A stretch of 64,000 bases of DNA from assembly GCF_017592555.1 (NCBI RefSeq), contig NZ_JAGFNS010000010.1, positions 141,545 to 205,544 of the forward strand. The letters are read 5' to 3'. The position numbers and the translations under genes are program-made. This stretch comes from Actinoplanes flavus (lineage in GTDB: Bacteria > Actinomycetota > Actinomycetes > Mycobacteriales > Micromonosporaceae). The notes under the pieces were generated by a model. That model saw only the letters and a program-made list of their open reading frames with translations. It was not told the origin of the DNA and searched no databases. Positions within the stretch are counted from its first letter, which is position 1. Each line of letters opens with the position of its first letter. Of the stretch, positions 35,555 through 43,641 are shown piece by piece.

Positions 35555-36750
35555 GACACCGGCTCCAGCTCGTCCGGGGCGAAGTACAGGAAGCGGCCGT
35601 AGCCGTCGTGCAGGTCGGCGGCCGGGTCGTCGAGCAGGACGACGGCCACGTGGGTGCCGCCGTCGACGTCCGTGATCACCTCGTTGACCAGGGCGATCCG
35701 GCCGGCCAGGAACAGGTCCTGGGCGTCGGCGCGGCGGGCCGGGCGCAGCCGGACCAGGGTGCCGTGCGTGATCGTCCCGGCGTCGATGCGGGTGCCGTGC
35801 AGGCTGAGCAGCGCGTCGTCGCCGAGCGCGTCGCAGCGGTCGACGATCGCGGCGGCGCGCGGGTCGGTGGCGCGGGCCTCGATCTTCTCCTGGTCGGTCA
35901 TGGTTCGCACCCTCAAGGTCAGCAGTTCGTCGATCTCGCATCCGTCGAACAGGTCGCCGGGGCTGTGCCCGGCCAGGCGCGGGTGGTCGTACAGGATGAT
36001 CGGGGCGCCGAGCAGCAGCCGGGTCTCCCCGGGCGGTCCGGCCAGCACCGGCCAGCAGCGGTCCTGCCGGCAGCGGCGCGCCGCCGGGATCGGCTCGCGC
36101 ACCGACACGAACTCCGCGTCGTGTGCCTCCACCATCAGGTGCGCGGCGATCAGCGAGTGCCGGGTCGCGCTTTCCTTCTCCGGTACGGGCTCCGCGTGCT
36201 CGTTCGTGACGGAGACGGTGAGCCGCAGCAGCCCGTCGTCGGCCTGTACCGAGGTGCGGACGCGGGCGGTCAGTGGCCACCGGCGGCGGACCACCCGCCC
36301 CACCGGCCGTCCGTCGCCGTCATGGACCGGTTCGACGTCCTCGCCGCCGGGCACCTCGACCGGGAACTCGGCGTCGCCGTGCACCGGCAGATCCGGCAGC
36401 GTGATCTCCCGTTCCACGGCCTCGTCCCAGCTCAGCAGGGTGGTGTCGCCGACCCGGAGACGCTCGGCCGGTTCGTGGCCGCCGCCCGCGAGCCGCCGCT
36501 GCACCTCGCGGGACTGGAGTTGCAGGAACCGCAGGCGGACCGTGACCCAGCCGGCCCCGTCCGGGGTGAGCAGGCACTGCATCGACATCTCCGGCGGCTC
36601 GGCGAACGCGGCCGGCGCCGCCCCCGGCGGCCCGAGCACCCCGAACTGCCAGCGGGACCGGTTCTTGGCGGCCCCCGCCCGGTACGGGTAGAGCAGGTAG
36701 CCCTCGTAGAGCACGGTGTCGGCGACCGCCCGCACGCTGTCCAGGCTCAT
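35551..36750 (-). CDS. Hydrogenase-locus conserved protein of unknown function
   Basis: A 399-aa soluble protein coupled by 4-bp overlaps to the large-subunit gene upstream and the protease downstream. It begins MSLDSVRAVADTVLYEGYLL, contains KNRSRWQFGVLGPPG, an acidic-hydrophobic middle and HSPGDLFDGCEIDELLTLRV, and ends in a part with DGGTHVAVVLLDDPA. I know proteins of this kind after the large subunit in group 1h clusters but not their role. No membrane or metal motifs stand out beyond three scattered cysteines. Confidence 0.7.
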   Translation of the reverse strand: MSLDSVRAVADTVLYEGYLLYPYRAGAAKNRSRWQFGVLGPPGAAPAAFAEPPEMSMQCLLTPDGAGWVTVRLRFLQLQSREVQRRLAGGGHEPAERLRVGDTTLLSWDEAVEREITLPDLPVHGDAEFPVEVPGGEDVEPVHDGDGRPVGRVVRRRWPLTARVRTSVQADDGLLRLTVSVTNEHAEPVPEKESATRHSLIAAHLMVEAHDAEFVSVREPIPAARRCRQDRCWPVLAGPPGETRLLLGAPIILYDHPRLAGHSPGDLFDGCEIDELLTLRVRTMTDQEKIEARATDPRAAAIVDRCDALGDDALLSLHGTRIDAGTITHGTLVRLRPARRADAQDLFLAGRIALVNEVITDVDGGTHVAVVLLDDPAADLHDGYGRFLYFAPDELEPVS

Positions 36751-38504
36751 GACACACCGACCCCGGCGGACTGGGTGGGGGAGTGCAGCACCTCGATCTT
36801 CTTTCCGCCGCCCAGGTACATGTGCACGCCGCACGGCAGGCACGGGTCGAAGCTGCGCACCGTACGCATGATGTCGATGCCTTTGAAGTCGTCGCGGCCG
36901 TTCTCCTCGAAGATCGGCTGGCCCTGGACGGCGTCCTCGTACGGTCCGGGGGTGCCGAAACTGTCGCGGGGGCTGCCGTTCCACGGGGTGGGCGGGTACG
37001 GGTGGTAGTTGGCGATCCGCCCGTCCCGGATGACCATGTGGTGCGACAGGGCGCCGCGGACCGCCTCCGAGAAGCCGCAGCCGATCCCCTCGTCGGGCAC
37101 CTCGTAGGGCTCCCACGTGCGGGTCCGCCCGGCCCGGATCTCGGCGAGCGCCCGCTCCGCGAAGTGCAGGGCGCAGGCGGCCGCGTACGCCTGGAAGTAG
37201 GTTCTGGCCCGGTTGCGTTCCAGGGTGTTGCTCCAGCGGGGGATCCGCCACTCGAACTCGACCGGCCCTTTCAGCGCCGTCTTGGGCAGGCTGATCCGCA
37301 CGCCGCTGCCGGTGGCGCGCACGTAGCCGAAGTCGACGGTCCCGGCCAGCGCGGTGCTCCAGAGCCGGGCCAGCGGGCCGCCGCCGGTGTCCAGGGCGAG
37401 GTAGTCCCGGCCGTTGAACCAGCGCGGCGACATCACCCAGCTGTACCTGCCGTCCAGGTCGCGTTTCTGCGGGCGCGGGTTGGTGTGCTGGTTCCACGGG
37501 TGGCGGCGGTCCACCGGGTTGCCCAGCGGGTCGGCCGTCACGAACATCTCCTGGTCCTCCCAGTCGTCGTAGTAGGACGAGCCGAGCAGGATCCGGATCC
37601 CCAGGTTGATCTTCACGAGGTCGGTGGTGACCAGTTTGCCGTCGACCACGATCCCGGGGGTGACGAACATCCTGCGTCCCCAGGCGGCCATGTCGGCGTA
37701 CCGGAAATCGCAGTGTTCTGGATCTTGAAAGGATCCCCAGCAGGCCAGCAGCACCCGGCGCTCGCCGACGTGCTCGTAGCCGGGCAGCGCCGTGTAGAAG
37801 AAGTCGAACAGGTCGTCGTGCATCGGCACGGACCTCTTCATGAACTCGACGTAGCGCATCAGCCGGGTCAGGTAGTCGGTGATCAGCTGGGTGCTCGCCG
37901 GCGTGCCGACCCCGCCGGGGAACAGTGTGGACGGATGCGGGTGGCGGCCCTCCATGAGGCAGAACATCTCTCGGGTGAGGCGGCTGACCTGGAGTGCCTC
38001 CCGGTAGAACTCGCCGGTGAACGGGTTCAGCGAGCGCATGATGTCGCCGACCGTGCGGAAACCGTGCTCGCCGGCGTGCGGCGCGGCGGTCCGGTCGGCC
38101 AGCTCCAGCACGCCCGGGTTGGTCTCGGCGACCATCCGCTCGCAGTAGTCCACCCCGACCAGGTTCTCCTGGAAGATGTTGTGGTCGAACATGAACTCGG
38201 CCGCCTCGCCCAGGTTGACGATCCACTCGGCCAGTGCCGGCGGCTTCACCCCGTAGGCCATGTTCTGCGCGTAACAGGAGCAGGTGGCGTGGTTGTCACC
38301 GCAGATCCCGCAGATCCGGCTGGTGATGAAGTGCGCGTCGCGGGGGTCCTTGCCCTTCATGAAGACCGAGTAGCCGCGGAAGATCGAGCTGGTGCTCCGG
38401 CACTCGGCGACCACTCGTTGCTTGAAGTCGATTTTCGTGTAGATGCCGAGGCTGCCGACGATCCGGGTGATCGGATCCCAGGCCATGTCGACGAGCTCGC
38501 TCAT
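36747..38504 (-). CDS. hhyL: [NiFe]-hydrogenase large subunit, group 1h type
   Basis: A 585-aa catalytic subunit. The N-terminal nickel motif is SRICGICGDNHATCSCYAQN and the C-terminal one DPCLPCGVH, followed by about 23 residues (YLGGGKKIEVLHSPTQ). Sequence style and the partner small subunit fit group 1h, the high-affinity, oxygen-tolerant uptake enzymes that oxidise atmospheric H2 in actinobacteria. GGAAAGG precedes the ATG. It heads the long operon hhyL-(unknown)-protease-hypCF-hypC-hypD-hypE-DUF. The small-subunit gene is about 2 kb away behind hypA and hypB. Confidence 0.93.
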   Translation of the reverse strand: MSELVDMAWDPITRIVGSLGIYTKIDFKQRVVAECRSTSSIFRGYSVFMKGKDPRDAHFITSRICGICGDNHATCSCYAQNMAYGVKPPALAEWIVNLGEAAEFMFDHNIFQENLVGVDYCERMVAETNPGVLELADRTAAPHAGEHGFRTVGDIMRSLNPFTGEFYREALQVSRLTREMFCLMEGRHPHPSTLFPGGVGTPASTQLITDYLTRLMRYVEFMKRSVPMHDDLFDFFYTALPGYEHVGERRVLLACWGSFQDPEHCDFRYADMAAWGRRMFVTPGIVVDGKLVTTDLVKINLGIRILLGSSYYDDWEDQEMFVTADPLGNPVDRRHPWNQHTNPRPQKRDLDGRYSWVMSPRWFNGRDYLALDTGGGPLARLWSTALAGTVDFGYVRATGSGVRISLPKTALKGPVEFEWRIPRWSNTLERNRARTYFQAYAAACALHFAERALAEIRAGRTRTWEPYEVPDEGIGCGFSEAVRGALSHHMVIRDGRIANYHPYPPTPWNGSPRDSFGTPGPYEDAVQGQPIFEENGRDDFKGIDIMRTVRSFDPCLPCGVHMYLGGGKKIEVLHSPTQSAGVGVS

Positions 38505-38626
38505 GTCGCCTTTCCGGGCCTCACTTTGGTGTGACGCCGCTAACAGCGTTCTCCCGGCCGTGCAAGACTGTCAATCCGCGCCACCTGACCGGGGTACAGC
38601 GTCATCGAACGCGGGAGACGAGCTCC

Positions 38627-38956
38627 ATGCACGAGCTGGCGATCGCCGAGAACATCGTCGACACGGTCTGCACCCGAGCCGCCGGACGGCCGGTGCGGCG
38701 GGTCACCGTCCGGATCGGAGCGCTCACCGCGGTCCTGCCGGACGCCATGCTGCTCTGCTGGGATCTGGCCGCCACCGGCACCGCCGCGCACGGCGCCGCC
38801 CTCGACCTCGACCTGCGCCCGGCCGTGGTGTTCTGCCGCGCCTGCCGCACCGATCAGCGGCTGCCCGACATGATCCCGCTGTGCCCGTGCGGCAGCGCCG
38901 ACGTCACCGTCACCGCGGGCCGGGAGCTGCACATCGTGTCGATGGAGGTGGCCTGA
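38627..38956 (+). CDS. hypA: Nickel insertion protein HypA
   Basis: A 109-aa nickel metallochaperone starting MHELAIAENIVDTVC with the Ni-binding His2. A zinc site follows: CRAC in the middle, then LCPCGSADV, with CxC rather than CxxC in the second half. ATG 38627 follows GCGGGAGACGAG. It is divergent from the large-subunit operon and two bases ahead of hypB. Confidence 0.92.
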   Translation: MHELAIAENIVDTVCTRAAGRPVRRVTVRIGALTAVLPDAMLLCWDLAATGTAAHGAALDLDLRPAVVFCRACRTDQRLPDMIPLCPCGSADVTVTAGRELHIVSMEVA

Positions 38957-38958
38957 GA

Positions 38959-39615
38959 GTGTGCTACGACGAACCGGCCGTCACGGTCACCCTCGAGGAA
39001 CGGGTGCTGGCCCGCAACGACGACCTGGCGCGGGCCAACCGAGAGCTGCTGACCGGCCGCGGGATCCGGGCGATCAACCTGATGAGCTCACCGGGCTCCG
39101 GCAAGACCACGCTGCTGGAGCGGACCGTACGGGAGCTGCGGCGCCCGGTCGCGGTGATCGAGGGAGACCAGCGGACCCCGCTCGACGCCGACCGGATCCG
39201 CGCGGCCGGCGCCCCGGTGGTGCAGGTCAACACCGGGGCCGGCTGTCACCTGGACGCCGCGATGACCCGGCGGGCGCTGGACGACCTCGACCCGCCGCCC
39301 GGCTCGCTGCTGTTCGTGGAGAACGTCGGCAACCTGATCTGCCCGTCGCTGTTCGACCTCGGGGAGCACGCGCGCGTGGTGATCGTGTCGGTCACCGAGG
39401 GGGCGGACAAACCGCTCAAGTACCCGTACATGTTCGCGGTGGCCGACCTGGTCGTCATCAACAAGACCGACCTGCTGCCGTACGTGGACTTCGATGTGGA
39501 CGCCTGCCGCCGGCACGTCACCGCGGTCAACCCGGGCGCGACGATCCTGACGGTCTCCGCCACCCGGGGCGACGGCCTACCGGACTGGTATGCGTGGCTG
39601 TCCGGCGGCGGATGA
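38959..39615 (+). CDS. hypB: Nickel GTPase HypB
   Basis: A 218-aa SIMIBI GTPase. Walker A is MSSPGSGKTTLLE, followed by EGDQRTPLDADR, NTGAGCHLD (metal ligands Cys-His), FVENVGNLICP and the NKTDLL guanine motif. There is no histidine-rich N-terminal nickel store. It delivers nickel with HypA. GTG 38959 is two bases after the hypA stop. The 3' end nearly meets the convergent 39619 gene. Confidence 0.94.
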   Translation: MCYDEPAVTVTLEERVLARNDDLARANRELLTGRGIRAINLMSSPGSGKTTLLERTVRELRRPVAVIEGDQRTPLDADRIRAAGAPVVQVNTGAGCHLDAAMTRRALDDLDPPPGSLLFVENVGNLICPSLFDLGEHARVVIVSVTEGADKPLKYPYMFAVADLVVINKTDLLPYVDFDVDACRRHVTAVNPGATILTVSATRGDGLPDWYAWLSGGG

Positions 39616-39618
39616 CGA

Positions 39619-40218
39619 TCAATTGACAGACCTTTCCGCGTACGGATGAAGCGTCTCCCGGCGCCAGACCGGCAGCAGGCCGGCGCCGAACGGCGTGTGC
39701 CGGATCCGGAGGACCCGGTCGGCGTGCAGCCGGCTGCTGAGATCCGCCGCGATGACGGGCAGGGCGGCGGTGTGGGCGACCAGGATCGGCAGCACGCCGT
39801 CGAACAGTGACCCGGCCACTATCGCGACGTTGCCGCGCAGCCAGTCCGCGCCGTGGTGGGCCGGCAGGACCATCATCCGGCGCCGGGGAAGCAGCCGGGA
39901 CAGGCCGGTGATCAGGGTGTCGGCGTCGGCCCAGCCGACCACCAGCAGCAGCCGCCCCTCCGCGAGTTCGGCGATCCCGTCCAGCACCCGGGCGGCGTCG
40001 CCGTCGTTGAGCACCACGACGGTGACCGGCCCGGCCTCCTCCTGCGTGTCCCACCAGGCGCTCTCCGGCTCGCGGAAGACCGGCCCCCGGTACGGGCCCG
40101 GAACGGCGCACGGCGACGGCCGTTTCGCCGAACGCCGGTCGAGCACGTGGACACCGGTCCACCGGCCGGAATTGTGTGCCGCCAAAGCCCGGTGCGCGGA
40201 GATTCGTCGCCAGAACAC
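39619..40218 (-). CDS. Unrecognised protein in hydrogenase locus
   Basis: A 199-aa protein; GTG 40218 follows TAGGAG at good spacing. It starts VFWRRISAHRALAAHNSGRW. The second half looks like an alpha/beta fold with VTVVVLNDGDAARVLDGIAE, LLLVVGWADADTLI and VLPAHHGADWLRGNVAIVAG, which recalls universal-stress or response-receiver folds. I cannot name a family. It lies between hypB (convergent) and the small-subunit gene (same strand, 170 bp upstream), so it may be transcribed with the small subunit. Confidence 0.6.
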   Translation of the reverse strand: MFWRRISAHRALAAHNSGRWTGVHVLDRRSAKRPSPCAVPGPYRGPVFREPESAWWDTQEEAGPVTVVVLNDGDAARVLDGIAELAEGRLLLVVGWADADTLITGLSRLLPRRRMMVLPAHHGADWLRGNVAIVAGSLFDGVLPILVAHTAALPVIAADLSSRLHADRVLRIRHTPFGAGLLPVWRRETLHPYAERSVN

Positions 40219-40364
40219 TGTGTCGCTCCTAGGGATCCGTGAGACGCCGGACTGCGGCGCGGTCCTGACGCTGCCCGAGCCCGGCGCCGCGCGGCCAGAC
40301 CCAAGGCTGTCCACCCACCTCTGACCGCCCCTACGGCTCGTGTTCGCCCTGTTCACAGCCTCGA

Positions 40365-40382
40365 CCGGACAGTTCTGTCCGG
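40365..40382. promoter_or_regulatory. CCGGACAG inverted repeat after small-subunit gene
   Basis: CCGGACAGTTCTGTCCGG has 8-bp perfect arms around TT, starting 7 bp after the end of the small-subunit gene in its direction of transcription. It could be an operator for the 39619 gene or a short terminator; there is no T-run. Confidence 0.4.
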
Positions 40383-40388
40383 GGGTTG

Positions 40389-41342
40389 TCACGGCGCTTG
40401 CGTCTTTCGGGTGACCGGCTGTTCGCCCGCGACCCGCAGCGTGTAACCCCGCAGCGTCTGCTCCAGCGGCACGAACACCGGCGCCGGCGGGTCCTCGGCG
40501 AACGGCCGGAACTTGTCCGGAAACCCGGGCATCGTGCAGCCGATGCAGATGCCGCCGACGTTGGGGCAGCCACCCACCCCGTTGATCCAGCCCCGCTTCG
40601 CCACGTTGCACCGCACCACCTGGCCCCAGCAGCCGACCTTCACGAGGCACGACGCCGAACCCTGCCCGGCCGCGAAGTCGCTCTGGTCGTAGAAGGAGGC
40701 CCGGTCGCATCCGGAGTGCACGGTCGACTCGAACAGCCGGCGCGGCCGCAGCTCCTCGTCCAGCTCCAGTGGCGGACCGTCGCCGGCCACGTGCGTCACC
40801 AGGTGCATCAGCGTGTCGGTGAGGTTGTCCGGCAGGGTCGGGCAGCCGGGCACGCACACCACCGGCACCCCGTCCTTGGACCGCCAGTCCCACCCCAGGT
40901 GGTCCGGGACGCCCATCGCCCCGGTCGGGTTCCCGGCCATCCCGTGGATCCCGCCGTACGCCGAGCAGGTGCCCGCCGCCATGATCGCCGACGCCCGCGG
41001 GGCCAGCCGGTCCAGCCAGTCGGCCGCGGTGATCGGCTGCCCGGTCCGCGGATCGTTGCCGAACCCGGACCAGTAGCCGGCCGTCTTGTTCGACTCGTCC
41101 GCGATCGACCCCTCGACCACCAGGACGAACGGCTCCAGCTCCCCGCGGGCCGCCCGGTGGAACCACTCCATGAACGGCGGCCCGTTCTGGAAGTCCAGGT
41201 AGGGCCAGTGCAACTCGATCGGCGGCACCCCGGGCAGCGCGCCCAGCACCAGATCCTCGATGCTCGGCTGAGTGGCCGCGGTGATCGCCACCGACTCGCC
41301 GTCGCAACTGAGCCCGCCGTTCATCCAGAGGACGTGCAGCAT
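40389..41342 (-). CDS. hhyS: [NiFe]-hydrogenase small subunit, group 1h type
   Basis: A 317-aa iron-sulfur subunit beginning MLHVLWMNGGLSCDGESVAI. The usual CxxC of the proximal cluster is replaced by Cys13-Asp14, the feature known from the group 1h enzyme of Ralstonia eutropha, where Asp is a ligand. Other cluster cysteines are in AAGTCSAYGG, VPGCPTLP, HSGCDRASF, LVKVGCWGQVVRC and GGCPNVGGICIGC. No Tat signal is present. The start looks leaderless: TACGCT, six bases, ATG. It is not adjacent to the large-subunit gene. Confidence 0.92.
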   Translation of the reverse strand: MLHVLWMNGGLSCDGESVAITAATQPSIEDLVLGALPGVPPIELHWPYLDFQNGPPFMEWFHRAARGELEPFVLVVEGSIADESNKTAGYWSGFGNDPRTGQPITAADWLDRLAPRASAIMAAGTCSAYGGIHGMAGNPTGAMGVPDHLGWDWRSKDGVPVVCVPGCPTLPDNLTDTLMHLVTHVAGDGPPLELDEELRPRRLFESTVHSGCDRASFYDQSDFAAGQGSASCLVKVGCWGQVVRCNVAKRGWINGVGGCPNVGGICIGCTMPGFPDKFRPFAEDPPAPVFVPLEQTLRGYTLRVAGEQPVTRKTQAP

Positions 41343-41418
41343 CGGTTCAGCGTAGGTGTGGATCCACCGGATCCGTTGTCACTCGTTCGGGTATCGCGGG
41401 TTTCCGTACCATCGGTAC

Positions 41419-41934
41419 GTGCCGTCCCCGGATGTCGAGATCCTTCCCCTCACCGTGGTCGCGCAGGCGTTCCCGGCCCGGCCGTCGGCGCTGCCCGACG
41501 TCCGGGCCTTCCTGCGGCGGCAGCTCACCGGTACGCCGGTGTCCGACGAGGACGTGCGCCACCTCTGCGAACGGGTCGCCGACGTGCTGCTCGAAGCCGC
41601 CGGGGTGAGTCCCTCCATCCAGGTGTCGCTGCGGATCTTCCCGTCCGGCGCCGAGATCGACGTGCTCAGCTCGTCGGCCGCGCCGGCCGCCCCCATCGTG
41701 ACGAAGGCGCCGCGGCAGCCGGCCCACGGAGCCCGGGTGACCGTGCCGGCGCCGGTGTCGTTCGCCGCCTGGTTCGCGGGACGGCTGCGGGCCGACGGGC
41801 TGACGCTGGAGGCGGCGGCCCGGCGCCTGGAGGTGTCCACCAAGACGGTCAGCCGGTGGGTGTCCGGTGCCACCGAGCCGCGGCTGCGCGACTTCCACCG
41901 GATCCGCTCCGCCTTCGGCGAGCCGCCGCTCTGA
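41419..41934 (+). CDS. HTH regulator next to the tRNA-like/ankyrin array
   Basis: A 171-aa protein. The C-terminal 45 residues form a helix-turn-helix (LTLEAAARRLEVSTKTVSRW). The N-terminal 100 residues, with RHLCERVADVLLEAAGVSPS and SLRIFPSGAEIDVL, are unrecognised. GTG 41419 fits a leaderless transcript: TACCAT, six bases, GTG. The same region is an inverted repeat CGTACC-ATC-GGTACG that could be an autoregulatory site. It is divergent from hhyS and 80 bp ahead of the first tRNA-like RNA, so it could serve either neighbour. Confidence 0.7.
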   Translation: MPSPDVEILPLTVVAQAFPARPSALPDVRAFLRRQLTGTPVSDEDVRHLCERVADVLLEAAGVSPSIQVSLRIFPSGAEIDVLSSSAAPAAPIVTKAPRQPAHGARVTVPAPVSFAAWFAGRLRADGLTLEAAARRLEVSTKTVSRWVSGATEPRLRDFHRIRSAFGEPPL

Positions 41935-42014
41935 CGCGGCCTGATGCCGGCGATCAGCACCCAGCCCAGCGGGCCCGCGCGGAAATGTCGGTGGGGTCGC
42001 GTATGCTCCGGCGC

Positions 42015-42095
42015 GGCGGAGTCGTAGCGCAGAGGTCGTCGCGCCTTGGCATCGAGCAGGAGGACGCCGGTTCGAATCCGGCCGGCTTCGCCGCC
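42015..42095 (+). ncRNA. tRNA-like RNA A
   Basis: The RNA starts 7 bp after a TATGCT -10 box (42002) that is conserved with copies B and C together with an upstream AAATGTCG block. Fold: acceptor GGCGGAG with CTTCGCC, extended by TCG/CGG to 10 bp; U8-A9 as TA; D-arm GCGC/GCGC with loop AGAGGTCGTC (G18G19 present); a 21-nt variable region; T-arm GCCGG-TTCGAAT-CCGGC. The 3' end is GCC then T, so CCA is not encoded. The middle can form only a weak bulged helix (CCT/AGG). Ordinary tRNA function is doubtful because the acceptor plus T helix is 15 bp instead of 12. The LRR gene begins 27 bp downstream. Confidence 0.75.
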
Positions 42096-42122
42096 TGACC
42101 ACCACCGCGGGGAGGCGTCGGC

Positions 42123-43217
42123 ATGATCATTCGATGCCCGGCCATCAGCGATCCGGATCGCGGCCTGGCCGACCCGGGCGACTTCGACGGCATCCTGGGC
42201 CGCCTCGCCGCGCCCGAGCCGATCACCGCGCCCGAGGAGTTCGCCCGCGGCCTGCTCCGCCCCGACGGCCGCGTCGACCTGTGCAAACAGGGCCTCGGCC
42301 CGGAGCAGGCGGCCCGCGTCACCACCGTCGCGGCCGCCTCCCCACACCGCACCCACCTGCTGCTCGGCACCAACGGGCTCGGTGCCGACGGCGCCCGCGC
42401 GGTCGCCGGAGCGCTCACCCCCGGCCACCGGATCAGCACCCTCTACCTCGGCTGCAACCGGATCGACGCGGACGGCGCCGGCGCCCTCGCCGACCAGCTC
42501 GCCGCCGACGGCACGGTCCGCGCCCTCTGGCTCAAACGCAACCCGATCGGCGACCGGGGCGTGGCGCGGCTCGCCGCCGCACTCTCCGAGAACACCACCT
42601 TGCGTACGCTCGACCTGGTCAACACCGGTCTCACCGCCGCCGGCCTGGAACCGCTCGCCGACGCCCTCGCCGCCCGGCCGCCCGGCATGCAGCGCCTCTT
42701 CCTCGGCGGCAACGGCCTCGGCCCGGAATCGGTCGGTGTCCTCACCCGATTCGTCCGTGAGGGCGGCGTCCGCGAGCTGTTCCTCGCCGTCAACCACCTC
42801 GGCGACCGGGGTGCCGCCGCCTTGGCGGAAAACCTCTCGGGGTACGACATGACCCTCGGACTGGGTGGCAACGGCATCACCGACGTCGCCCCGATCGCCG
42901 CCGCCCTGCGCACGTGGACCGCCCTCGACCTGGCCCGGCCGCCGTCCGAGCGCGCCCTCGGCGGCCGTGCCAACGAGGTCGGCGACACCGGCGCGGCCCT
43001 GCTCGCCGAGGCCCTGCCGGGCAGCGCCCTGAAGCGGCTCGACGTGCGGTTCACCGGTGTCACCGGGCGCGGCGCCCGGCTCCTGCTCGCCGCCGGCGCC
43101 CACCTCGACCACCTGGGCCTCAACGGCGGCGTGCCCAGGCGCATGCGACGACAGGCCCCGAAGACCAGCACCCCACCGCACGAGGACATCAACGCGATCG
43201 TGAGCGTCTACCGTTGA
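42123..43217 (+). CDS. Leucine-rich-repeat protein, ribonuclease-inhibitor type
   Basis: A 364-aa protein made of about nine LRRs of the long RI-like kind (period about 28 residues), for example LLLGTNGLGADGARAVAGAL, LYLGCNRIDADGAGALADQL and LWLKRNPIGDRGVARLAAAL. Such repeats form curved binding surfaces for proteins. The N-terminal 45 residues are unique (MIIRCPAISDPDRGLADPGD). GGGGAGG precedes ATG 42123. It directly follows tRNA-like RNA A, as two ankyrin proteins follow copies B and C, so LRR and ankyrin proteins probably fill equivalent roles. The target is unknown. Confidence 0.8.
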   Translation: MIIRCPAISDPDRGLADPGDFDGILGRLAAPEPITAPEEFARGLLRPDGRVDLCKQGLGPEQAARVTTVAAASPHRTHLLLGTNGLGADGARAVAGALTPGHRISTLYLGCNRIDADGAGALADQLAADGTVRALWLKRNPIGDRGVARLAAALSENTTLRTLDLVNTGLTAAGLEPLADALAARPPGMQRLFLGGNGLGPESVGVLTRFVREGGVRELFLAVNHLGDRGAAALAENLSGYDMTLGLGGNGITDVAPIAAALRTWTALDLARPPSERALGGRANEVGDTGAALLAEALPGSALKRLDVRFTGVTGRGARLLLAAGAHLDHLGLNGGVPRRMRRQAPKTSTPPHEDINAIVSVYR

Positions 43218-43296
43218 CGCACCAGCCCTTCCGAAGCCGGTCCCGTCGCCCCCGCTCCGTCCGTCCACCATGCTGCCCGGCTGGCTCCCAGCGCTC

Positions 43297-43322
43297 TCTC
43301 AGCGGTGCTGAGACAGCACCGC
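43297..43322 (+). promoter_or_regulatory. Two mutually exclusive hairpins ahead of ankyrin gene 1
   Basis: TCTCAGC-GGT-GCTGAGA (43297-43313) and GCGGTGCT-GAGAC-AGCACCGC (43302-43322) share bases and cannot form together. This attenuator-like design lies in the 424-bp gap between the LRR gene and the first ankyrin gene. A regulatory role is inference. Confidence 0.4.
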
Positions 43323-43387
43323 CGGCCGGCTGGACGAGATCAGCCGCTGTCCGGACAGCCCCTCGTCCGGTCTGTTCCCCAGCCGGC

Positions 43388-43626
43388 CGGGGCGGCGGGG
43401 CGAGGAGTGGGTCGTCCGGCCCTGTCCGTTCTCCGGCCACTGTGCACTGTGGTCGATCGCACCCGGCCGGCCGGACAAGACCGGCTGCCGTCCGGACCGT
43501 CCCGTCTTCCGGGACGTTGCCGGGGCGGTGGCGGGATGAGTGGGTGGTTCGGTCCGTTTTCGGGGCTGGCCGGGGCGGCGGCCGGATGAGGGGCTCGTTC
43601 GGTTCGTCTCCGGGCCGGCCGGGGCG
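43388..43626 (+). repeat. Imperfect ~50-bp tandem repeat upstream of ankyrin gene 1
   Basis: Units beginning CGGGGCGG occur at 43388, 43521, 43571 and 43620; the last three are spaced 49-50 bp. Shared text is GGATGAG...GTTCGGT.CGT.T.CGGG. The 43218-43641 gap holds no convincing gene; this repeat and the paired hairpins are all I see. Confidence 0.55.
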
Positions 43627-43641
43627 CGTGGAGGTGGTGCG

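Noticed and set aside
38521..38534. TCAC-TTTGGT-GTGA repeat upstream of the hydrogenase large-subunit operon as a CRP-like site
   Set aside because: The half-sites are in the opposite order to TGTGA-N6-TCACA and only 4 bp long; chance is likely.
43540..43641. Longer N-terminus for ankyrin protein 1
   Set aside because: The upstream frame reads the 50-bp DNA repeat; the paralogues start near WARIRRYAVP and an SD stands before ATG 43642.
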